Positions 47,560-59,364 are shown, numbered from the stretch's first letter. The stretch is 64,000 nt of DNA from Euglena gracilis (GCA_039621445.1 CP154954.1:71514150-71578149); one strand, 5' to 3'. The notes: generated by a model from the letters alone, not told the origin. Translations and numbers: made by a program.

Positions 47560-49860
47560 TCTTTTCGCGCGTGAGCAAAAGCGCGAACAGCATCATTTGT
47601 CCCTTGTCTTAGGCGGCGCGAATTGCCCAACCGAATTTTGTGTTTTTTGACGTTTTTTTGGCTGTTTTGAAACCCCCCTAAAAGGGCACAAAATTCTGGG
47701 TTGAGAGGGGTGTGTGGCAGCTTTGGGCCAAAATTTTATGAAAGTGGTTTTGCGCGGTATTCCGCTTAAACGATTTACGATTGTGCGTGAATTGTGTGAG
47801 TTGGGGGTGTGCTAGAAATGTTTGAAATGGCTCAAAAAACACTGACTTTGAATGGGTGTGACACGGGGCTGTGTGTCCATGGCTTATGCTAATAACAGTG
47901 TTTGAGAAACGAATGAATATTGCAAGTGTACGCGGATAACCGCGTAAAACGAAACGAGAGGTGACAGACGACGCAGACAAGCAGGTGACAAACTTAAATG
48001 TTTAGGCGGATATCCGCGCAGAAGAATAAACTTGTACGCGGATTACCGCCTAAAAGTGAAAACAAAGAATGGTACGCGGATTACCGCCTACAATAACACA
48101 AACAGTTGATGATTGGTTGGAGGCATGGGGGGGGGCATACCAGCTGTGAGGTCAGAGAAGTCAGGCGGGAAACCGCCTGACCGGGTTAAGGGTGGGCAGA
48201 AAAAGCAAAGCATTTGTGGACGATGGGGTGGGGTGGGGGGAGATGGAAACCACCCTAGAAATGAACTCTGCTGGTTTGTTTGCAAAGTTTTGCAACCCTA
48301 CTTGTGACACACAGTCACAGGGGTGAATCTTTGCGGAGTACACTGACGACAGACTTTGTTGCCAGGTCGCCAGGCAGTTTGCAACTGAATGGTGTCTGGT
48401 GTGTTGTGGTGGGTGGAGGTTTATGGAAACCAGGGAGAGGATATTGCACCAGCAGGGTTTGACCGAACGAGGAGAGACGGGCAGCCCTTAAACTTGGGCA
48501 CTCAGAGCAGGGGTGGTTCCCAAAAGGACCGGACACACTTGTGTTGAGAGTGGTTACATGGATGGAAGCCAAATGCATCGGGTCAAACATCGACCCGGCG
48601 TTGGTTGAGAACAGACAACCTTCTGGTTTACCACCCTTCCATACGTTTTCTGACTGTGGAGACCACCGTTGCCTCCTCTGGAGGCATGTTGCCGGACCCG
48701 AAGGAAGAAGAGCCAGAAAAAAAGAGGTGTTTTGGGCATTTTGTCTGAAATTCAGCAAAAACTTCAGCTTTTCAAAGGAAAAATGCTGCAAAACTTTTTC
48801 AAAAAACAATTAAAAAGGCCTTGAATTTTTCAGAACTTGGAGGACTCCTTCCGAAAACCACCCAAATTTTTTCGATGGCTGCCACCAGCTGCTGAAACAG
48901 GCGTTTCTCCGTCCATATCTTGAATCACTTCTTTGTCAGCCTTCCCCAAACCCTGATTTTGGGCCACCAAAACCGTTTGGTTCCAAGTTGAGGGCCCTGG
49001 GAGGTGCTTTTGTTCCTCCTGAAAAATCAACCTCAGGTTTTTGGCTGTTTTTCGGGACAGTAACAAAATATCACCTCTACCGCAGCTCACCCAGCCTGGC
49101 AACTGACACATGCGTTCCACTGCTGTCCCTGCAGACGACCCCTTCACCACCTGGCCAGGGGGAACACGTCCACCTCCTTGTTGGAGAGGAGGGTGTCCAC
49201 GTCCTGCTTAAATGCCAAGCGGGTTTCCGCCTGCTCGGGTGCTTGCTGTCCGCCGCCGCAGCAGCCAGAGCTCCCTTTCTAGCTGTCCCGCCCAACTTTC
49301 AAAAACGATGTCGCCACAGGTCACCACCGACACAGACACTTTGGGACACTGAAATATCACAAAACACAACCCATCAGGACAGCAACAAGCTCCACGCGGG
49401 TTTCCGCCCAAACCACATCTGGGCGGAAACCCGCGCAAAATAAAAAAAAGTACATGAATAACCGCGCACTGCTACCATCCACCAACGTCTCAAAATCTCC
49501 TCCCTCTCCCCCAAACTTGTTCATTAACAACTTCACGCGATTACCGAGTTCTGGAAGTTTCTGCGCGTTCCCACTTCCTGCTCCCACATGTCATCCACAA
49601 ACACGAACTGTTCTCGTTCTGAAACCCTTCTGCGCGGGTTTTCGCCTGAGAGATCATCACTGCTTTACGCAGTCTCCTTTGTAAGGGCAGCATCTCTTCA
49701 TCACAAAAACAAGTTTTGCGCGGTTTACCGCTTAAAACATCCCTTTCCAGAAATTATAGCATCTTTCGGGCAGTGTTGTCTATTCACCTCCCCCATCACT
49801 GGACCTCGGGACTCACGAGAGGTTCAAAAATGCGCGGGTTGTTTAAGCGGTTGCCACCTG
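47560..49860. repeat. Cluster of short palindromes GCGGnnTnCCGC
   Basis: About 14 copies of a short hairpin (acgcggattaccgccta, gcgcggtattccgctta, gcgggtttccgcc) dispersed across 2.3 kb, for example at 47752, 47930, 48008, 48035, 48075, 48165, 49212, 49397, 49420, 49632 and 49718. Arms are 4-6 bp, loops vary. Confidence 0.7.
49151..49278 (-). CDS. Copy A exon 14: KQDVDTLLSNKEVDVFPLA segment
   Basis: Between AG at 49279 and donor GGCCAG|GTGGTG, reads KGSSGCCGGGQQAPEQAETR then LAFKQDVDTLLSNKEVDV. The in-frame stop just upstream fits an intron border. No counterpart was recognised in copy B, so it is supported only by composition, position and splice signals. Confidence 0.45.
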
Positions 49861-50242
49861 CAACACCGTGTCACCCCCCCTCCAGAGGGGGGTTCGGCAG
49901 CAACGCCAAACAACTGGGGCTCCGGAGGCCAGGTGTTCTCTGGCTGTTTTCTGTTTTTCAAAATTTCAGGGCGTTCCAGGGGGGTGTTTTCCAAAACCCC
50001 CCCTAAAACGACCATAAATTTTCAAAATCGCCACTTTGTCAAATCACCTAAAATGGACCCAAAACCACCCAAAATTTTTTGCTGGTGTCACCCTCTCAGA
50101 ATTTTGGGCACGAAACGGTGGGGTATGGTACACGGAAACCCACGCACCGCAAACGCCGAAAAACCGGCAAAAAATTTGGGCAATTTGCGCCGCCTAAGCT
50201 TGTATGCTTTTCACCTGTTTCCAGGCCATTGAATCAGCAAAC

Positions 50243-50296
50243 CTGAGCTTCGGCCTCCAACTGCATTGCCTTTGCGGGCTGAAGGTCCCCAGCAGG
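50243..50296 (-). CDS. Copy A exon 13: AKAMQLEAEAQ
   Basis: Acceptor CTGGCAG, reads PAGDLQPAKAMQLEAEAQ in phase 0, donor GCTCAG|GTTTGC. Copy B has DLEPAKAMQLEAEDQ, but there it is in the same exon as TLGKYIAEM. Confidence 0.6.
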
Positions 50297-51082
50297 CTGC
50301 CAGGAAACAAACCCTCTTGTTGAAACAATGAAGCATTCCTCTTCCCCACCGGAATCGCTAATTCCACACAATGCAGCAAGAACAGAAACCAGGGGAAAAG
50401 GACTGTATCTTTGGGGGGGGGGGTGCAGGGTGAAACAAAAATTTCGATGTTTTTGACTCCAACAAGCAACAATGAAGAAGAAGAAAAAACCGAACGTACA
50501 ACAGCTTTGATGTGTTTGTTCAGAAGGCTTGGAATGAAATTAAAACAACGCTATTGCCCGAAAAAGCACACTTCCTGAAAAGGTGAGGGATGTGGTGTGA
50601 GTTAACAACAATTAGCAACTACAGAGACAGAGGAATGCCGGTAAGTGCCGGTAAGTGGAAGGTGAATGAAAACCATTTAAAGAAGAAAGAAATTTTCAAC
50701 GATGTTTCTGTGTTGCACACCTGGAAGTTAAATTCAGCCAAGCTGGAACAGTGCAGCGGGGAATGCCAACCCAAAAAGCCAAATTCTCTTGTGAAGCCAA
50801 ATTGGCAGGGACGGAGGCGAAGGTCACCTCCCTATGAGGACCCGTCGGTGAATATGGGCCGAAAGGCCAACTTCCTGGGGGGGTGACCCCCCAAACAAAG
50901 TGCGCAGTGCCCAAGTGAGTGTCCCGCCCTGAGCCCCGAAAGGGAAGTCCATAAACGCGCGCACCCTCCAAAAGGGAAACGTTACACTGAACCCATTTCA
51001 GCTTGTACCCAAATACGTGCACGGCCACGGAGGGTCCGAGGCGACAGTCCAGCAATGCACCATGCACCTGGTGCACTTAAAC

Positions 51083-51201
51083 GGGAGGGGAGGTTCAGCT
51101 GGAGGGACTCAGCTCGTTGGCTGGCCTGGCCCATTTCGGCGATGAACTTGCCGAGAGTCTGAGCGACCCGCAGCTGCTTCGCCATCGTGAACAGGGCGTC
51201 G
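51083..51201 (-). CDS. Copy A exon 12: AKQLRVAQTLGKFIAEM helical segment
   Basis: Acceptor ATTTAG, reads DALFTMAKQLRVAQTLGKFI then AEMGQASQRAESLQL, donor CCC|GTTTAAG. Heptad-like, so probably a signalling helix or coiled coil between membrane and catalytic parts. In copy B the AKQL part is fused to the GAISQ exon with no intron. Confidence 0.65.
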
Positions 51202-51579
51202 CTAAATGAAATAAATAAATAAAATCCGAGGCTGGCTCCCCCAATGGGGTCCACGGCTGGAACAAGGCCTGACCTGGGACCGGACTGGACCAGGTAGCAA
51301 AAAAAAAAATCGAAACTGCTTATGACAAAAATCGATTTTCGTGGACAAAAAAATTGACCTGGGAAGCCCATTTCTTCCCCATTTTCGGACGTTTTTGAAC
51401 CTCAAGCAAAAAATACATTGCCACCCAGCTGCCCTTCAGGCAGCTGGAAAATAAATAAAAATCGTCGATGGGGTGGGAGAGGGGTCCGGCGCTGGAAAAA
51501 CGTTGCTGGCGGAAAAAGGGGCTGCTGGCGGGCTGCACTCCCCGCCTCAGGGGTTGGGGTGCCCTCTGGCTCAAGCGAC

Positions 51580-51650
51580 ACCCGGACCGTGGCGTGGTTC
51601 TGCATCGCCATGTGGGAGAACACCGCCGTGATGAGCTGGCTGATGGCGCC
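51580..51650 (-). CDS. Copy A exon 11: GAISQLITAVFSHMA amphipathic helix
   Basis: Starts after GGCAG in phase 0: GAISQLITAVFSHMAMQNHA then TVRV. Near-identical to copy B GAISQVITAVFSQMAVRNHA. Likely a helix leaving the membrane. The donor is ambiguous: ACG|GTCC or GGGT|GTCG; the second keeps frame with exon 12. Confidence 0.7.
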
Positions 51651-51919
51651 CTGCCGCCGGGCGATGTCGGGCGGGGGGGGGGGGCACCCTGTGGAGTTGG
51701 GGGTTGGGGGAAACAGAAATGCACACACGCACCCAAACATGGAAGCACACGCAGGTTCACACGCACACATACCTTGGGCTGGATAGCCCCCCCCCCCCGC
51801 CTGGGGGGCTGGGCCCCAGGAGGATCTGTGCTGGGCGGGGATGGGCTGAAATCAGAAGAGATGGATGATACCTGCACATGCAGGGGGGGGGGGGAAATGC
51901 AACTGGGCCCTTCAAATTA

Positions 51920-52320
51920 TGCAAGTCAAAAAAATGCAAAAAAAATGCAAAAAAAATAAAAAAAAAAGCAACTTGCATGAAAAACCTGAGAAAAAGCTGG
52001 AATATAACAGAGCTTTGCTGCCTAAGATCAAAAAAAATTTCCAGGGCAAAATATTTTATGCAAAAAAAATGCAAAAAAATGCAAAAAAATCCATAAATAT
52101 GGCAACCAACAACAAAATTTTTTTCCAGGGCAAAATATTTTATGTAGAAAATGCAAAAATATGCAAAAAAATTCAAAACATATGGCAACCAACTACAAAA
52201 ATTTTTTCCGGGGAAAATATTTTATGCAAAAAAATGCAAAAAAATGCAAAAAAATGCAAATTTCGGGAAAAGCCGATTATGCAAAAAAATGCAAATTATG
52301 CAAGTTGCATTTTTCCCCCC
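51920..52320. repeat. ATGCAAAAAA repeats with larger direct repeats
   Basis: Tandem atgcaaaaaa units with three larger copies of ccagggcaaaatattttatg at about 52041, 52127 and 52209. Low-complexity DNA in the intron between copy A exons 10 and 11. Confidence 0.8.
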
Positions 52321-52727
52321 CCCTGGCACATGCACATGGATGCGCAAAAATGCACACCAACGCACACGCGCACGAAATCGCCCACACCCACACCCACACC
52401 CACACACCTGCAGACACACATGCAAGCGGATGGCACCCCTCAACACTGTGCACGATTTTGCACACACTACATGGACCACAGAAGCCACAAAAAAATTCAA
52501 AATACAAACTACATTCGATAATGCTTTTGCATATTATTGTATACACATTACATATTATTATTGTAGTGCTATTGTGCAAATCATTGAATATTGCTGTTCA
52601 TGATCACTATTATACAATTCATGGAATATTGCTGTTCAATATAAATCAAAAAAAGCGGATAATGATAGCAACTGAACAAGGTGTTGGCGCAATTCCATGG
52701 TATCCTGGCTGAGCCTGGCTGAGCCAC

Positions 52728-52830
52728 CACAAACATGATGATCATCTCCTCGCCGACAACCACGCGGGTGGTGACGCCCTCCACCCCAGCGATGTAGTGC
52801 ATCCCATAGACCCAATGCAGACCTCCGCGG
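52728..52830 (-). CDS. Copy A exon 10: GMHYIAGVEGVT membrane segment
   Basis: Acceptor GACCACAG, reads RGGLHWVYGMHYIAGVEGVT then TRVVVGEEMIIMFV, donor GTG|GTGGCT. MHYI is close to the family signature MHYT. Entry phase fits exon 9, exit phase 0 fits exon 11. Copy B has GIWGMRYLDGVEGVTTTAVI, with R in place of the H. Confidence 0.75.
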
Positions 52831-53189
52831 CTGTGGTCATGTGGGCCCATTTTGGCTGGACTGAACTGGCCATCGGGGGGGGGGGGGTTCAGCAGCACAC
52901 ACATGGATGGGTGGAGAAAACAAAAAGAGTCAGGGAGACAAGATGTTAAAGTGGTATTCCTTTCCAGATCATCAAATCCCGTCCCAATAATTTGAACCAA
53001 AATACGCATTTCTGGCCATTTGAGCAAAACATAATACATATCTCACCATGGAAACATGGAAGATGAAATATTCACTTTTCTTTGACTTTGGCCATGTGCT
53101 GAAATTGTGTGGATATCAAACTTTCGCGATTCCCCACACCTACCCATCATATCCTGTGGAAACGGACAACTCATCGATTGTAGAGGTGG

Positions 53190-53850
53190 GTGACAAGTCC
53201 CCGTCAGGACAGGTCAGCGAGTGCGGACCCAGAGGACAGTTTCCCGGGGGCCCGGGCCGGAGGAAAAAAAGTGGCATGACCCCTCCGGCTGAAACAACAC
53301 GGATGCGTTTCACATAATGTGCAATCTGAAGCCGAAGAACGTAAACAATTTTATCAACTCAGGAAATCTGCTTTTTTCAACAAATGCGACATTTCTCAAA
53401 AAGCAAATAGGTGACAGGCCAGCGGGTAAGGGAAGGTGACAGGTTCCGACTCACTCCCGGGAAATGTCACCTGTTAGGTCAGCGAAAACAGAGGTAGGCC
53501 CTTCAGTGATATGTCCAGTAAAAACGGAGGTTGGTGACACTTTCCTGCATGCGGGTGGAGGGGGTCTGGTCAGAGGGGAAAGGGTGAACCTTTCGACCCC
53601 CCAACTGCCCCAGAAATCCAAAAAAAAATTTCACATTCTTAAGAGAAAACTTGAAAAATGAGTTCCACTCGTTTTTTTCACATTCAAAAAAAACCTTTTT
53701 CCGTTAGAAAAAGTCCGAAAATGTTGTTTGGCGACAGGTCAACCAATACAGGTGAGTGGCAGGTCCCAATGAGGACAGGTCAACGAATACAACGAATACA
53801 GGGCTTAGGTGACAATTTCCCTGGGAGGACAATTTCCCGGGGGGTAGGCA
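53190..53850. repeat. GACAGGTCAGCGAATACAG repeats
   Basis: At least five dispersed copies of gacaggtca(g/a)cgaata with gacagttTCCCGGG-type ends; a sister of MITE family 2 without complete termini. Confidence 0.55.
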
Positions 53851-53946
53851 CATGTTAATTATTTGCAACTGACGCTAAACCCTCAACTTCTTCTGCTCGG
53901 ACCTGCATTTGGTTTTGAGCATCGCAACAAAGATGGGGGGGGAGGC

Positions 53947-54020
53947 CTGGGTGCCGAACTGAAGTGGAAGGCGGCAATGCCTCCGGTGAGGATGACTGCG
54001 ACCACCACGGCAGCGACCGA
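53947..54020 (-). CDS. Copy A exon 9: MHYT-like motif 3 helix, acceptor lost
   Basis: Encodes SVAAVVVAVILTGGIAAFHF then SSAP, 74 nt, the same length as copy B exon 27511-27584. In copy B the exon follows CCCCACAG; here the sequence is CCCCACCG, so the AG acceptor is changed to CG and no other AG lies between an in-frame stop and the exon. Both copies leave the exon at CCAG|GC, a GC donor. The lost acceptor suggests that copy A no longer splices normally here. Confidence 0.7.
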
Positions 54021-54668
54021 CGGTGGGGAAAGGTTTCGTGGGTGGGCCAAACGTCAATCGTCGGCTTAGGACTCCCCCCCCCACCGACGCCAGCGCGGAC
54101 CCCCCAGAGGCGGACCTGGGAGAGGGGCATAGAGGGGAAAACCCTTCCCGTTTTCATCATTCTTGGAAGTTTTTCCGCGACAGTCTGGGGTTTGGGGCTA
54201 AAATCGTTCAGTTGCCAAAAAAAAACCCAACTTGAAACTCCCAAAACTTCCCATCTTTCGCCCGGTACCAAGACCCTCTGGCAAGGCACCCCCCCAGGAG
54301 GCTCAGCCCAGACCAACGCACCCACCCACCCATCCACCCACCCACCCGGAGGTTTTTGAGTTAGAAAAAAAGGCCAGGGGGATGATTGTTTAAAAAAGCA
54401 AGGACGTCTGCTCAGGCGATTCAAAGAGGAGACTCCCACTCCAAGTCTTCAACAAACTCCCAACCTTCGGCAAACAAAATATGGGTGACTAGGCAGGATA
54501 GGCAAGAACAAAATGAAAAACGTTGATGACAATTCTGCAAATAACTGCCAAACCATTATTTTGACTGTAATTGTGTAAGATCAATAAAGTTGAACATATG
54601 CGCAAATCAATCAAACTGGGCAAACACCAACAGACAGAACAGACAGGAGATGAAGCTGAACCCCAAAC

Positions 54669-54765
54669 CCCTGCGGCGCCAGCAAGAAAGACAGGATGGC
54701 CACAAGGCACACAGCACCGCCAAGAGCAATGACGGCAGAAGTGATGTTGCTGCTCTCAGTTGCTG
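54669..54765 (-). CDS. Copy A exon 8: transmembrane helix ALGGAVCLVAILSFLLAP
   Basis: Reads ESSNITSAVIALGGAVCLVA then ILSFLLAPQG, a clear membrane helix. Donor at CAGGG|GTTTGG (phase 2). The acceptor is one of several AGs at about 54759-54770. Copy B has VALGGAVCVVAILAFLL at the same position. Confidence 0.7.
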
Positions 54766-55012
54766 CTCTCACGACACCGATGAGATGTGCTAACCTCGTT
54801 TCCCCCCACACAACGTTGTTCAAAAACAAAACCAATTGATCGCCCGAAACAGTTCGATGAGGATCGACTGACGACCAATAGGCCAGTCATGCCCCGCGAG
54901 GGTACAATTGCCTGAGAGCTATCCCACACCGAGAAAGCATGCTGAAAACTCCATCGGGGAAAAAAAACAGGTGCCCCCAAGGTGCATGATGGGGGGGGTG
55001 TACAGGCATCAC

Positions 55013-55055
55013 CCTCTGGTCAGTGGTCAGGAACGACCAGAAGTTAAGCTCTAAG
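55013..55055 (-). CDS. Copy A exon 7: FWSFLTT segment
   Basis: Reads LELNFWSFLTTDQR between AG (TGTAGAG|C) and donor AGG|GTGATG, in the phase required by exon 6. Matches copy B LTVWSFLTTAQW. Very short (43 nt), recognised only through the paralogue. Confidence 0.5.
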
Positions 55056-55476
55056 CTCTACAGCAAGCGCAAGCAGTCTTCAGAGGGGTCGACATTGGTA
55101 CCCAACAAACCGAGTTGCAAAAAAAAACCAGGCACGAAATGCAGAAACTGCAGAAACGTGCAAGAAAATTGAAATATGTAACAGATGCGGTTGAATATGA
55201 AAAAATCAACAAGACAACCCCGAGGCAACCCCCAGTGGGGGGTCAGAGTGCACTGGCAGGTCGATTCGCAATAAAACCGTATTGAACTTTGCAAAAATTA
55301 GCGTGGGCATGAATCTAGTTGCTGTTGCAGCCACAAAGTGCACGGTCCAACCTTTGGGATGGGGCTACTGACAGCGAAGGACTTGCGCAAAAGCAGAGCA
55401 TCAGTACCGCCCAGAGACGCCCATCACCGCAGTGCAACGACCACGACGGTGCACAACTGCAAACAGAGGGGTCCAC

Positions 55477-55544
55477 GCTTGGCCGGAGGTGATCTGTGCC
55501 CCGTTCAGGCCGTGGATGCTCCACCTGCCAACGTGGTCGTGCTT
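55477..55544 (-). CDS. Copy A exon 6: HVGRWSIHGLNGAQ segment
   Basis: Acceptor CAACAG, phase 0, reads KHDHVGRWSIHGLNGAQITS then GQ, donor AAGC|GTGGAC. It corresponds to copy B MWSIHG ... GAQLASQ. Here the reading frame runs straight through WSIHG to GAQ, which shows that copy B has lost one base at the same place. Confidence 0.6.
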
Positions 55545-55629
55545 CTGTTGAAGACCCCCGGGCAGGGATATATGGGAAGCCTTCAGGGGGGGGGGGGGTC
55601 GGCCCAGGTATTCAATAGTGCTGAGTCCT

Positions 55630-55830
55630 TGACCCTGACAGTTTCCCGGGTAGGGCATTTCAAGGGAAAGTCAATGAAAAATGACAGGTTGGTCGGTACC
55701 GGGGACCCTGACAACTTCCTATACTGACAGGTTGGCCGGTACCGGGGACCTGACAGTTTCCCAGGCGGGACCCTGACAGGTTCTCGGGCATGACAGTTTC
55801 CCGGGGGGGGGGGGGGGGGGTAGGTATGTA
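55630..55830. mobile_element. MITE family 2 copy
   Basis: Two internal gacaggttgg(c/t)cggtaccgggga units and a terminal gacagtttcc-G18-taggta end. The left end is less complete. Confidence 0.7.
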
Positions 55831-55839
55831 ATCTTTTTC

Positions 55840-57640
55840 CGACTTTTTTGACCCGTTTTGACCCAGACTCCATGAGTTTCGGGGGGTCGAAAAAACGGGG
55901 CGCCTGGGGGGGTTGAAAAAACGCTCATTTTCGGCTCAGTTTTTCTGGGTCCGGGAGGCCAAAAAACATGCTTTGAGGCAATTGATTTCGATGTTTTGCT
56001 TAAAAATGCAGGGACCGATCCTCACATGTCCGTGCTGACCGAGGTCAAAATGTATCCGTGATTTTCCATGATTTTCCGTGATTTTCCGTGATTTTCCGTG
56101 AATTTCTTGTTTCCGGAAAAGGTCAAAGGCCACATTCCATTCTGCACTGGAGCCATATTTCGGGCGGTTGTGCAGCAGATCGTTTCTCCATAATATAGCC
56201 CTGGATATCTCCCAGTTCCTATTCACACCTGTATATGAAAACAAAAAACGTACAGGAGGGGAAAACACAACCTTTTGTCGTTGATTTTTTTTATTGATTG
56301 CCCCTAAATGGGTTGCCAAAACCCTGTCAGCAGACCGATATAGCGATTGACCCTTCCGCATGCAGCCTGGGCGGAAAGGTGGAAGGTCATAAAACCCAGA
56401 CGCCCTCAACTTGTGTGTATTTTTGGAAAACACCTCTGATGCTTTCGAGGTCCAATTTTGTGACCGGGAGACCAGAATGGAGGAAAACGGCCGCAAAATC
56501 ATCTGTGATTGTCTGGGTGACGTTTTGCTTCTTTACCGACTCCCAAAAATCCAACTGCTTCAGTGGGTTCTTGGCTAGGAAGAAAAATTATAAAAAAAAT
56601 GAATTGGACGACATCGCCTGTTTGGAAAGGCAGAGAATAAGCAAAACATCCCATCAAAATGTGTCTGCACAAACAAAACACTTTCAAAAAAAACAAATTA
56701 TTTTCCGAACCCTCCTCCTCATCCGTGAATTTCCGTGATTTTCCGTGATTTCCGTGAAAATGGCCTTCCGCCCATTTCCGTGATCCTCTGTGAATTTCCT
56801 TTTCAGGACGTGTGAGGATCCCTGAAAAATGGCCGAAAATGAAAAAATTTAAAACAATACAAAACTGTACGGAATGGCTAAAATTGGCCGAAAAATGGCC
56901 GTAACTCCGGCTAGGCGGGGCGTCGCGGGGAAATCAAAATACCGGTAGATGGGGCATTTGATGGTCTTCAATTTTGATTTGATTCAATCAAATCAAAACA
57001 TTTTTTTTTGATTTGACTTCATTTCCGAGACATTTTGGAAATATCAATTTATTGACCACCAAAAACAGCCCAAAATGGCCCCTAAAATAGGTCAAAGTTG
57101 TCCGAAAAGTGGACATCCAGACATTTCCTTTGATTCCCCATCATTTTTAAGAAATTTTAGAGAAATCGATTATTTTTCACCCGAAAAACGGCCGAAAACA
57201 GCCAATTTGCAAGCCTGCCGCGCCGGAAATCGGTCAGATTTCGGGCTAGGCGGGGACCGTTAGATAGTGCATTTTAAGGGCTTCAATTTAGGTTGCTGCA
57301 CATTTCCTTTGATCTTGCTTCATTTCCGAGATATTTTGGAAACATCGATTTTTTGACCCCAACAATGGACCAAAATGGCCCCTGAAATGGGCCAAAGTTG
57401 GCAGAAAAATGGCCGTAACTCGGGCTACACGAAGAGTTGGGGGGGGGGAAGTAAACCATGGTTGAATGGGATATTGTAAGGGTTTCATTTTTGCTGTGCA
57501 GAAGTTTCCTTTAATTTTGCTTCATTGTGGGATATTTTGGGGAAATCGTTTTTTTTTATACCAAAAATGGCGAAAAAACATCCCAAAATGGCCGTTGGGG
57601 CTTCTTGGCTGTTTATGGCTGGCGCTAACTTCGCTTCTGG
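55840..57640. repeat. Tandem and minisatellite DNA related to the 3.9-6.5 kb array
   Basis: 55885-55970 matches Z units (gggtccgggaggccaaaaaaca, inverted). 56049-56106 and 56722-56800 are tttccgtga minisatellites. 56840-57640 has three degenerate units of about 200 bp around acttcatttccgagacattt and tggccgtaact. Confidence 0.65.
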
Positions 57641-57706
57641 CCCAGTTTGGTGTGTTGTTCCCCCCTGCCCGTGGGGGTCTTGTGAGTTATAAATAGAAGC
57701 CAGGAC

Positions 57707-57796
57707 GTGGTGGCAGCCTGCCGCTGCCACCACCATCAGCACCACTGCCAGGAGCAGCTTGTGGAAGGGCGCACGGGAGAGGACGGGGGCAGCCTC
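57707..57796 (-). CDS. Copy A exon 5: MHYT-like motif 2 helix (GCHH)
   Basis: Encodes AAPVLSRAPFHKLLLAVVLM then VVAAAGCHH and ends at CACCAC|GTCCTGG. The hydrophobic helix ending in two histidines matches copy B KLLLAVVLMVAGAAGCHHLGM. The start is approximate; AG dinucleotides at about 57797-57803 are possible acceptors. Confidence 0.65.
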
Positions 57797-57799
57797 CGC

Positions 57800-58920
57800 C
57801 TCATCGACTCTCGATCTGACCGGGTTGGCCGAGGGGGTGTTCGGGGCGCTATGTGTGGTGTTGGGGGGCATGCGTATTGTAAACCTCAAAAAAAAAAGCT
57901 GTTTTAGGCCATTTCGGGGCGACAAGTGGGAGTCTGGAAGTTTTTTAAACCCAAAACTTCATCGGAGGTGGTAAATTGTGGGAAATAATTAAAATTTTTC
58001 ATACAATTCAAAAGAAGTTGAAAATGAATTATCAAAACAATAAAAATCAGGGGAAGCTCTGTGTAAAAAAAAAATTGTGCATGGGACAAATGCGACATCA
58101 TTTTCAATCCTGGAAAAAAAAACGAGCACGCGGTGAAGGTTTTCCAAATTGAAATATTGGCAAGCAGTTTTTTTTTGGAAGGAATGCAAGGGACTTATTC
58201 AAATTATAACATTTTTCAGAAATAAATTACAGAATTCCAACCTCATTTCCTGCCAATGTTCATTTATATAGTCATTTGAGCCACATCCAAAGCTTCAAAG
58301 AATCAAAAAGAAGAAACAGAAAGCACAAACACGCAGATGTGATGTCTGTCTGTATTCATGAATAAATTATCAATCTTCCCTTCCCTTCAAACCATGAATA
58401 TTTAGCGGTCTTTTAATTCCTTGGACTTCAGGAGTTTAAAGTTACAGTTGAGCTCAGAAGATGATTCTGCGATAGAAAATGGCACGGCGCATCATCAAGC
58501 GAACGTCTTCACCCTTGTCCTGTGGTATCAAATCAGGGGGGACAAATACCAGGAAGGAAGGTGTTGCCTGGAAATGGAAAAATGCCCATATGCAATTTCC
58601 ATCATTTCATGTGGTCAAGGCCCAGATTTATGAATGTGCGAATGTGTGTATGTGTGTGTGCGTGCACCGATTTCTTAGTTTTTAAACAAATTTGTTTTGC
58701 TGACCCCCATCTGTGCTTCCTAAGCATTTCGATGGTACAACCTTCTCTTGGTTGGCCTGGAGGAGGTGCCCTCCTCCTCCCCCCGCCGCCAAGTTTAGTC
58801 GATGTTTTGGAGTCCGGTATGTACGCTCTGACTTCGGTGCAGTATCCAACGTTGTGTTGCGACCTTGCGACTTTGATGACCATGATAATGTTTTTTTGCG
58901 TTTTTTTTTTGTTGTAGCTT
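57800..58920. other. Copy A intron region
   Basis: AT-rich; no gene. 58750-58880 has protein-like composition in several frames but no homologue in copy B. Confidence 0.35.
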
Positions 58921-58935
58921 CTCTAGAACGAAAAA

Positions 58936-58957
58936 CCTTCTGCCATGAGGCAGAAGG
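58936..58957. other. Perfect short hairpin
   Basis: CCTTCTGCC-atga-GGCAGAAGG, a 9-bp stem with a 4-nt loop, about 50 bp downstream (minus sense) of copy A exon 4. Confidence 0.7.
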
Positions 58958-59003
58958 CTGGGGGAAACGGAGCCTTTTCGCTTAGAAGAGCAGGCCGCGG
59001 GAC

Positions 59004-59078
59004 CCCATTTCCGGGCCGAAGTGCTGGTCGATGTCCAGCTCTAACCGGTGCCGCAGCATTAGAGCAACGTCGAAGCCC
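59004..59078 (-). CDS. Copy A exon 4: linker GFDVALMLRHRLELDIDQHFGPE
   Basis: Starts after TTGTCAG, reads GFDVALMLRHRLELDIDQHF then GPEMG, with a possible donor at ATGG|GGTCCC. Homologous to copy B residues LGTTLVLRQQLQ...QEHFGPE. In copy B a separate helix (IGLTLVSLVVVVLFGTSAI) lies before this linker; I did not find it in copy A. The join to exon 3 is off by one base, so a small exon may be missing or the G run miscounted. Confidence 0.5.
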
Positions 59079-59217
59079 CTGACAATGCACGAAAATGGGG
59101 AAGGGAGAATCTCTCTCTGCAGCAAGTGGGATATTGTCCTTGCAGCTAAAAACAAACGGCACGAATACTCCATTGCGCACCGTGAAAAGGTTGCCACATT
59201 CAACACTTTTAACTACC

Positions 59218-59300
59218 CCCCCCATTGTCGTACGACCGGGGGGCTGGTCGTTAGGCCCCCCTAACCTGCAACCTGCGACCAGGTGGTGATCATTATAGTG
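59218..59300. repeat. gtcgtacgac / tggtcgtta element piece
   Basis: ccattgtcgtacgaccgggg then cctgcgaccaggtggtgatc and attatagtgg, shared with 3215-3240 plus 3630-3660. Another piece at 59965-60005. Confidence 0.55.
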
Positions 59301-59364
59301 GAGGTGGTTGTTGTTCACAATATTGACCGATACCAACGGGGACCTGAACAGGGTTCGATATAAG

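Noticed and set aside
55058-55294. Cysteine/phenylalanine-rich minus ORF near copy A exon 7
   Set aside because: Not conserved in copy B and interrupts the exon order; considered intron.
57598-57650. Shared peptide TGPEAKLAPAIN at three sites
   Set aside because: Also present inverted at 1430-1495 and at 7183-7250 next to G runs; it is a dispersed repeat, not an exon.
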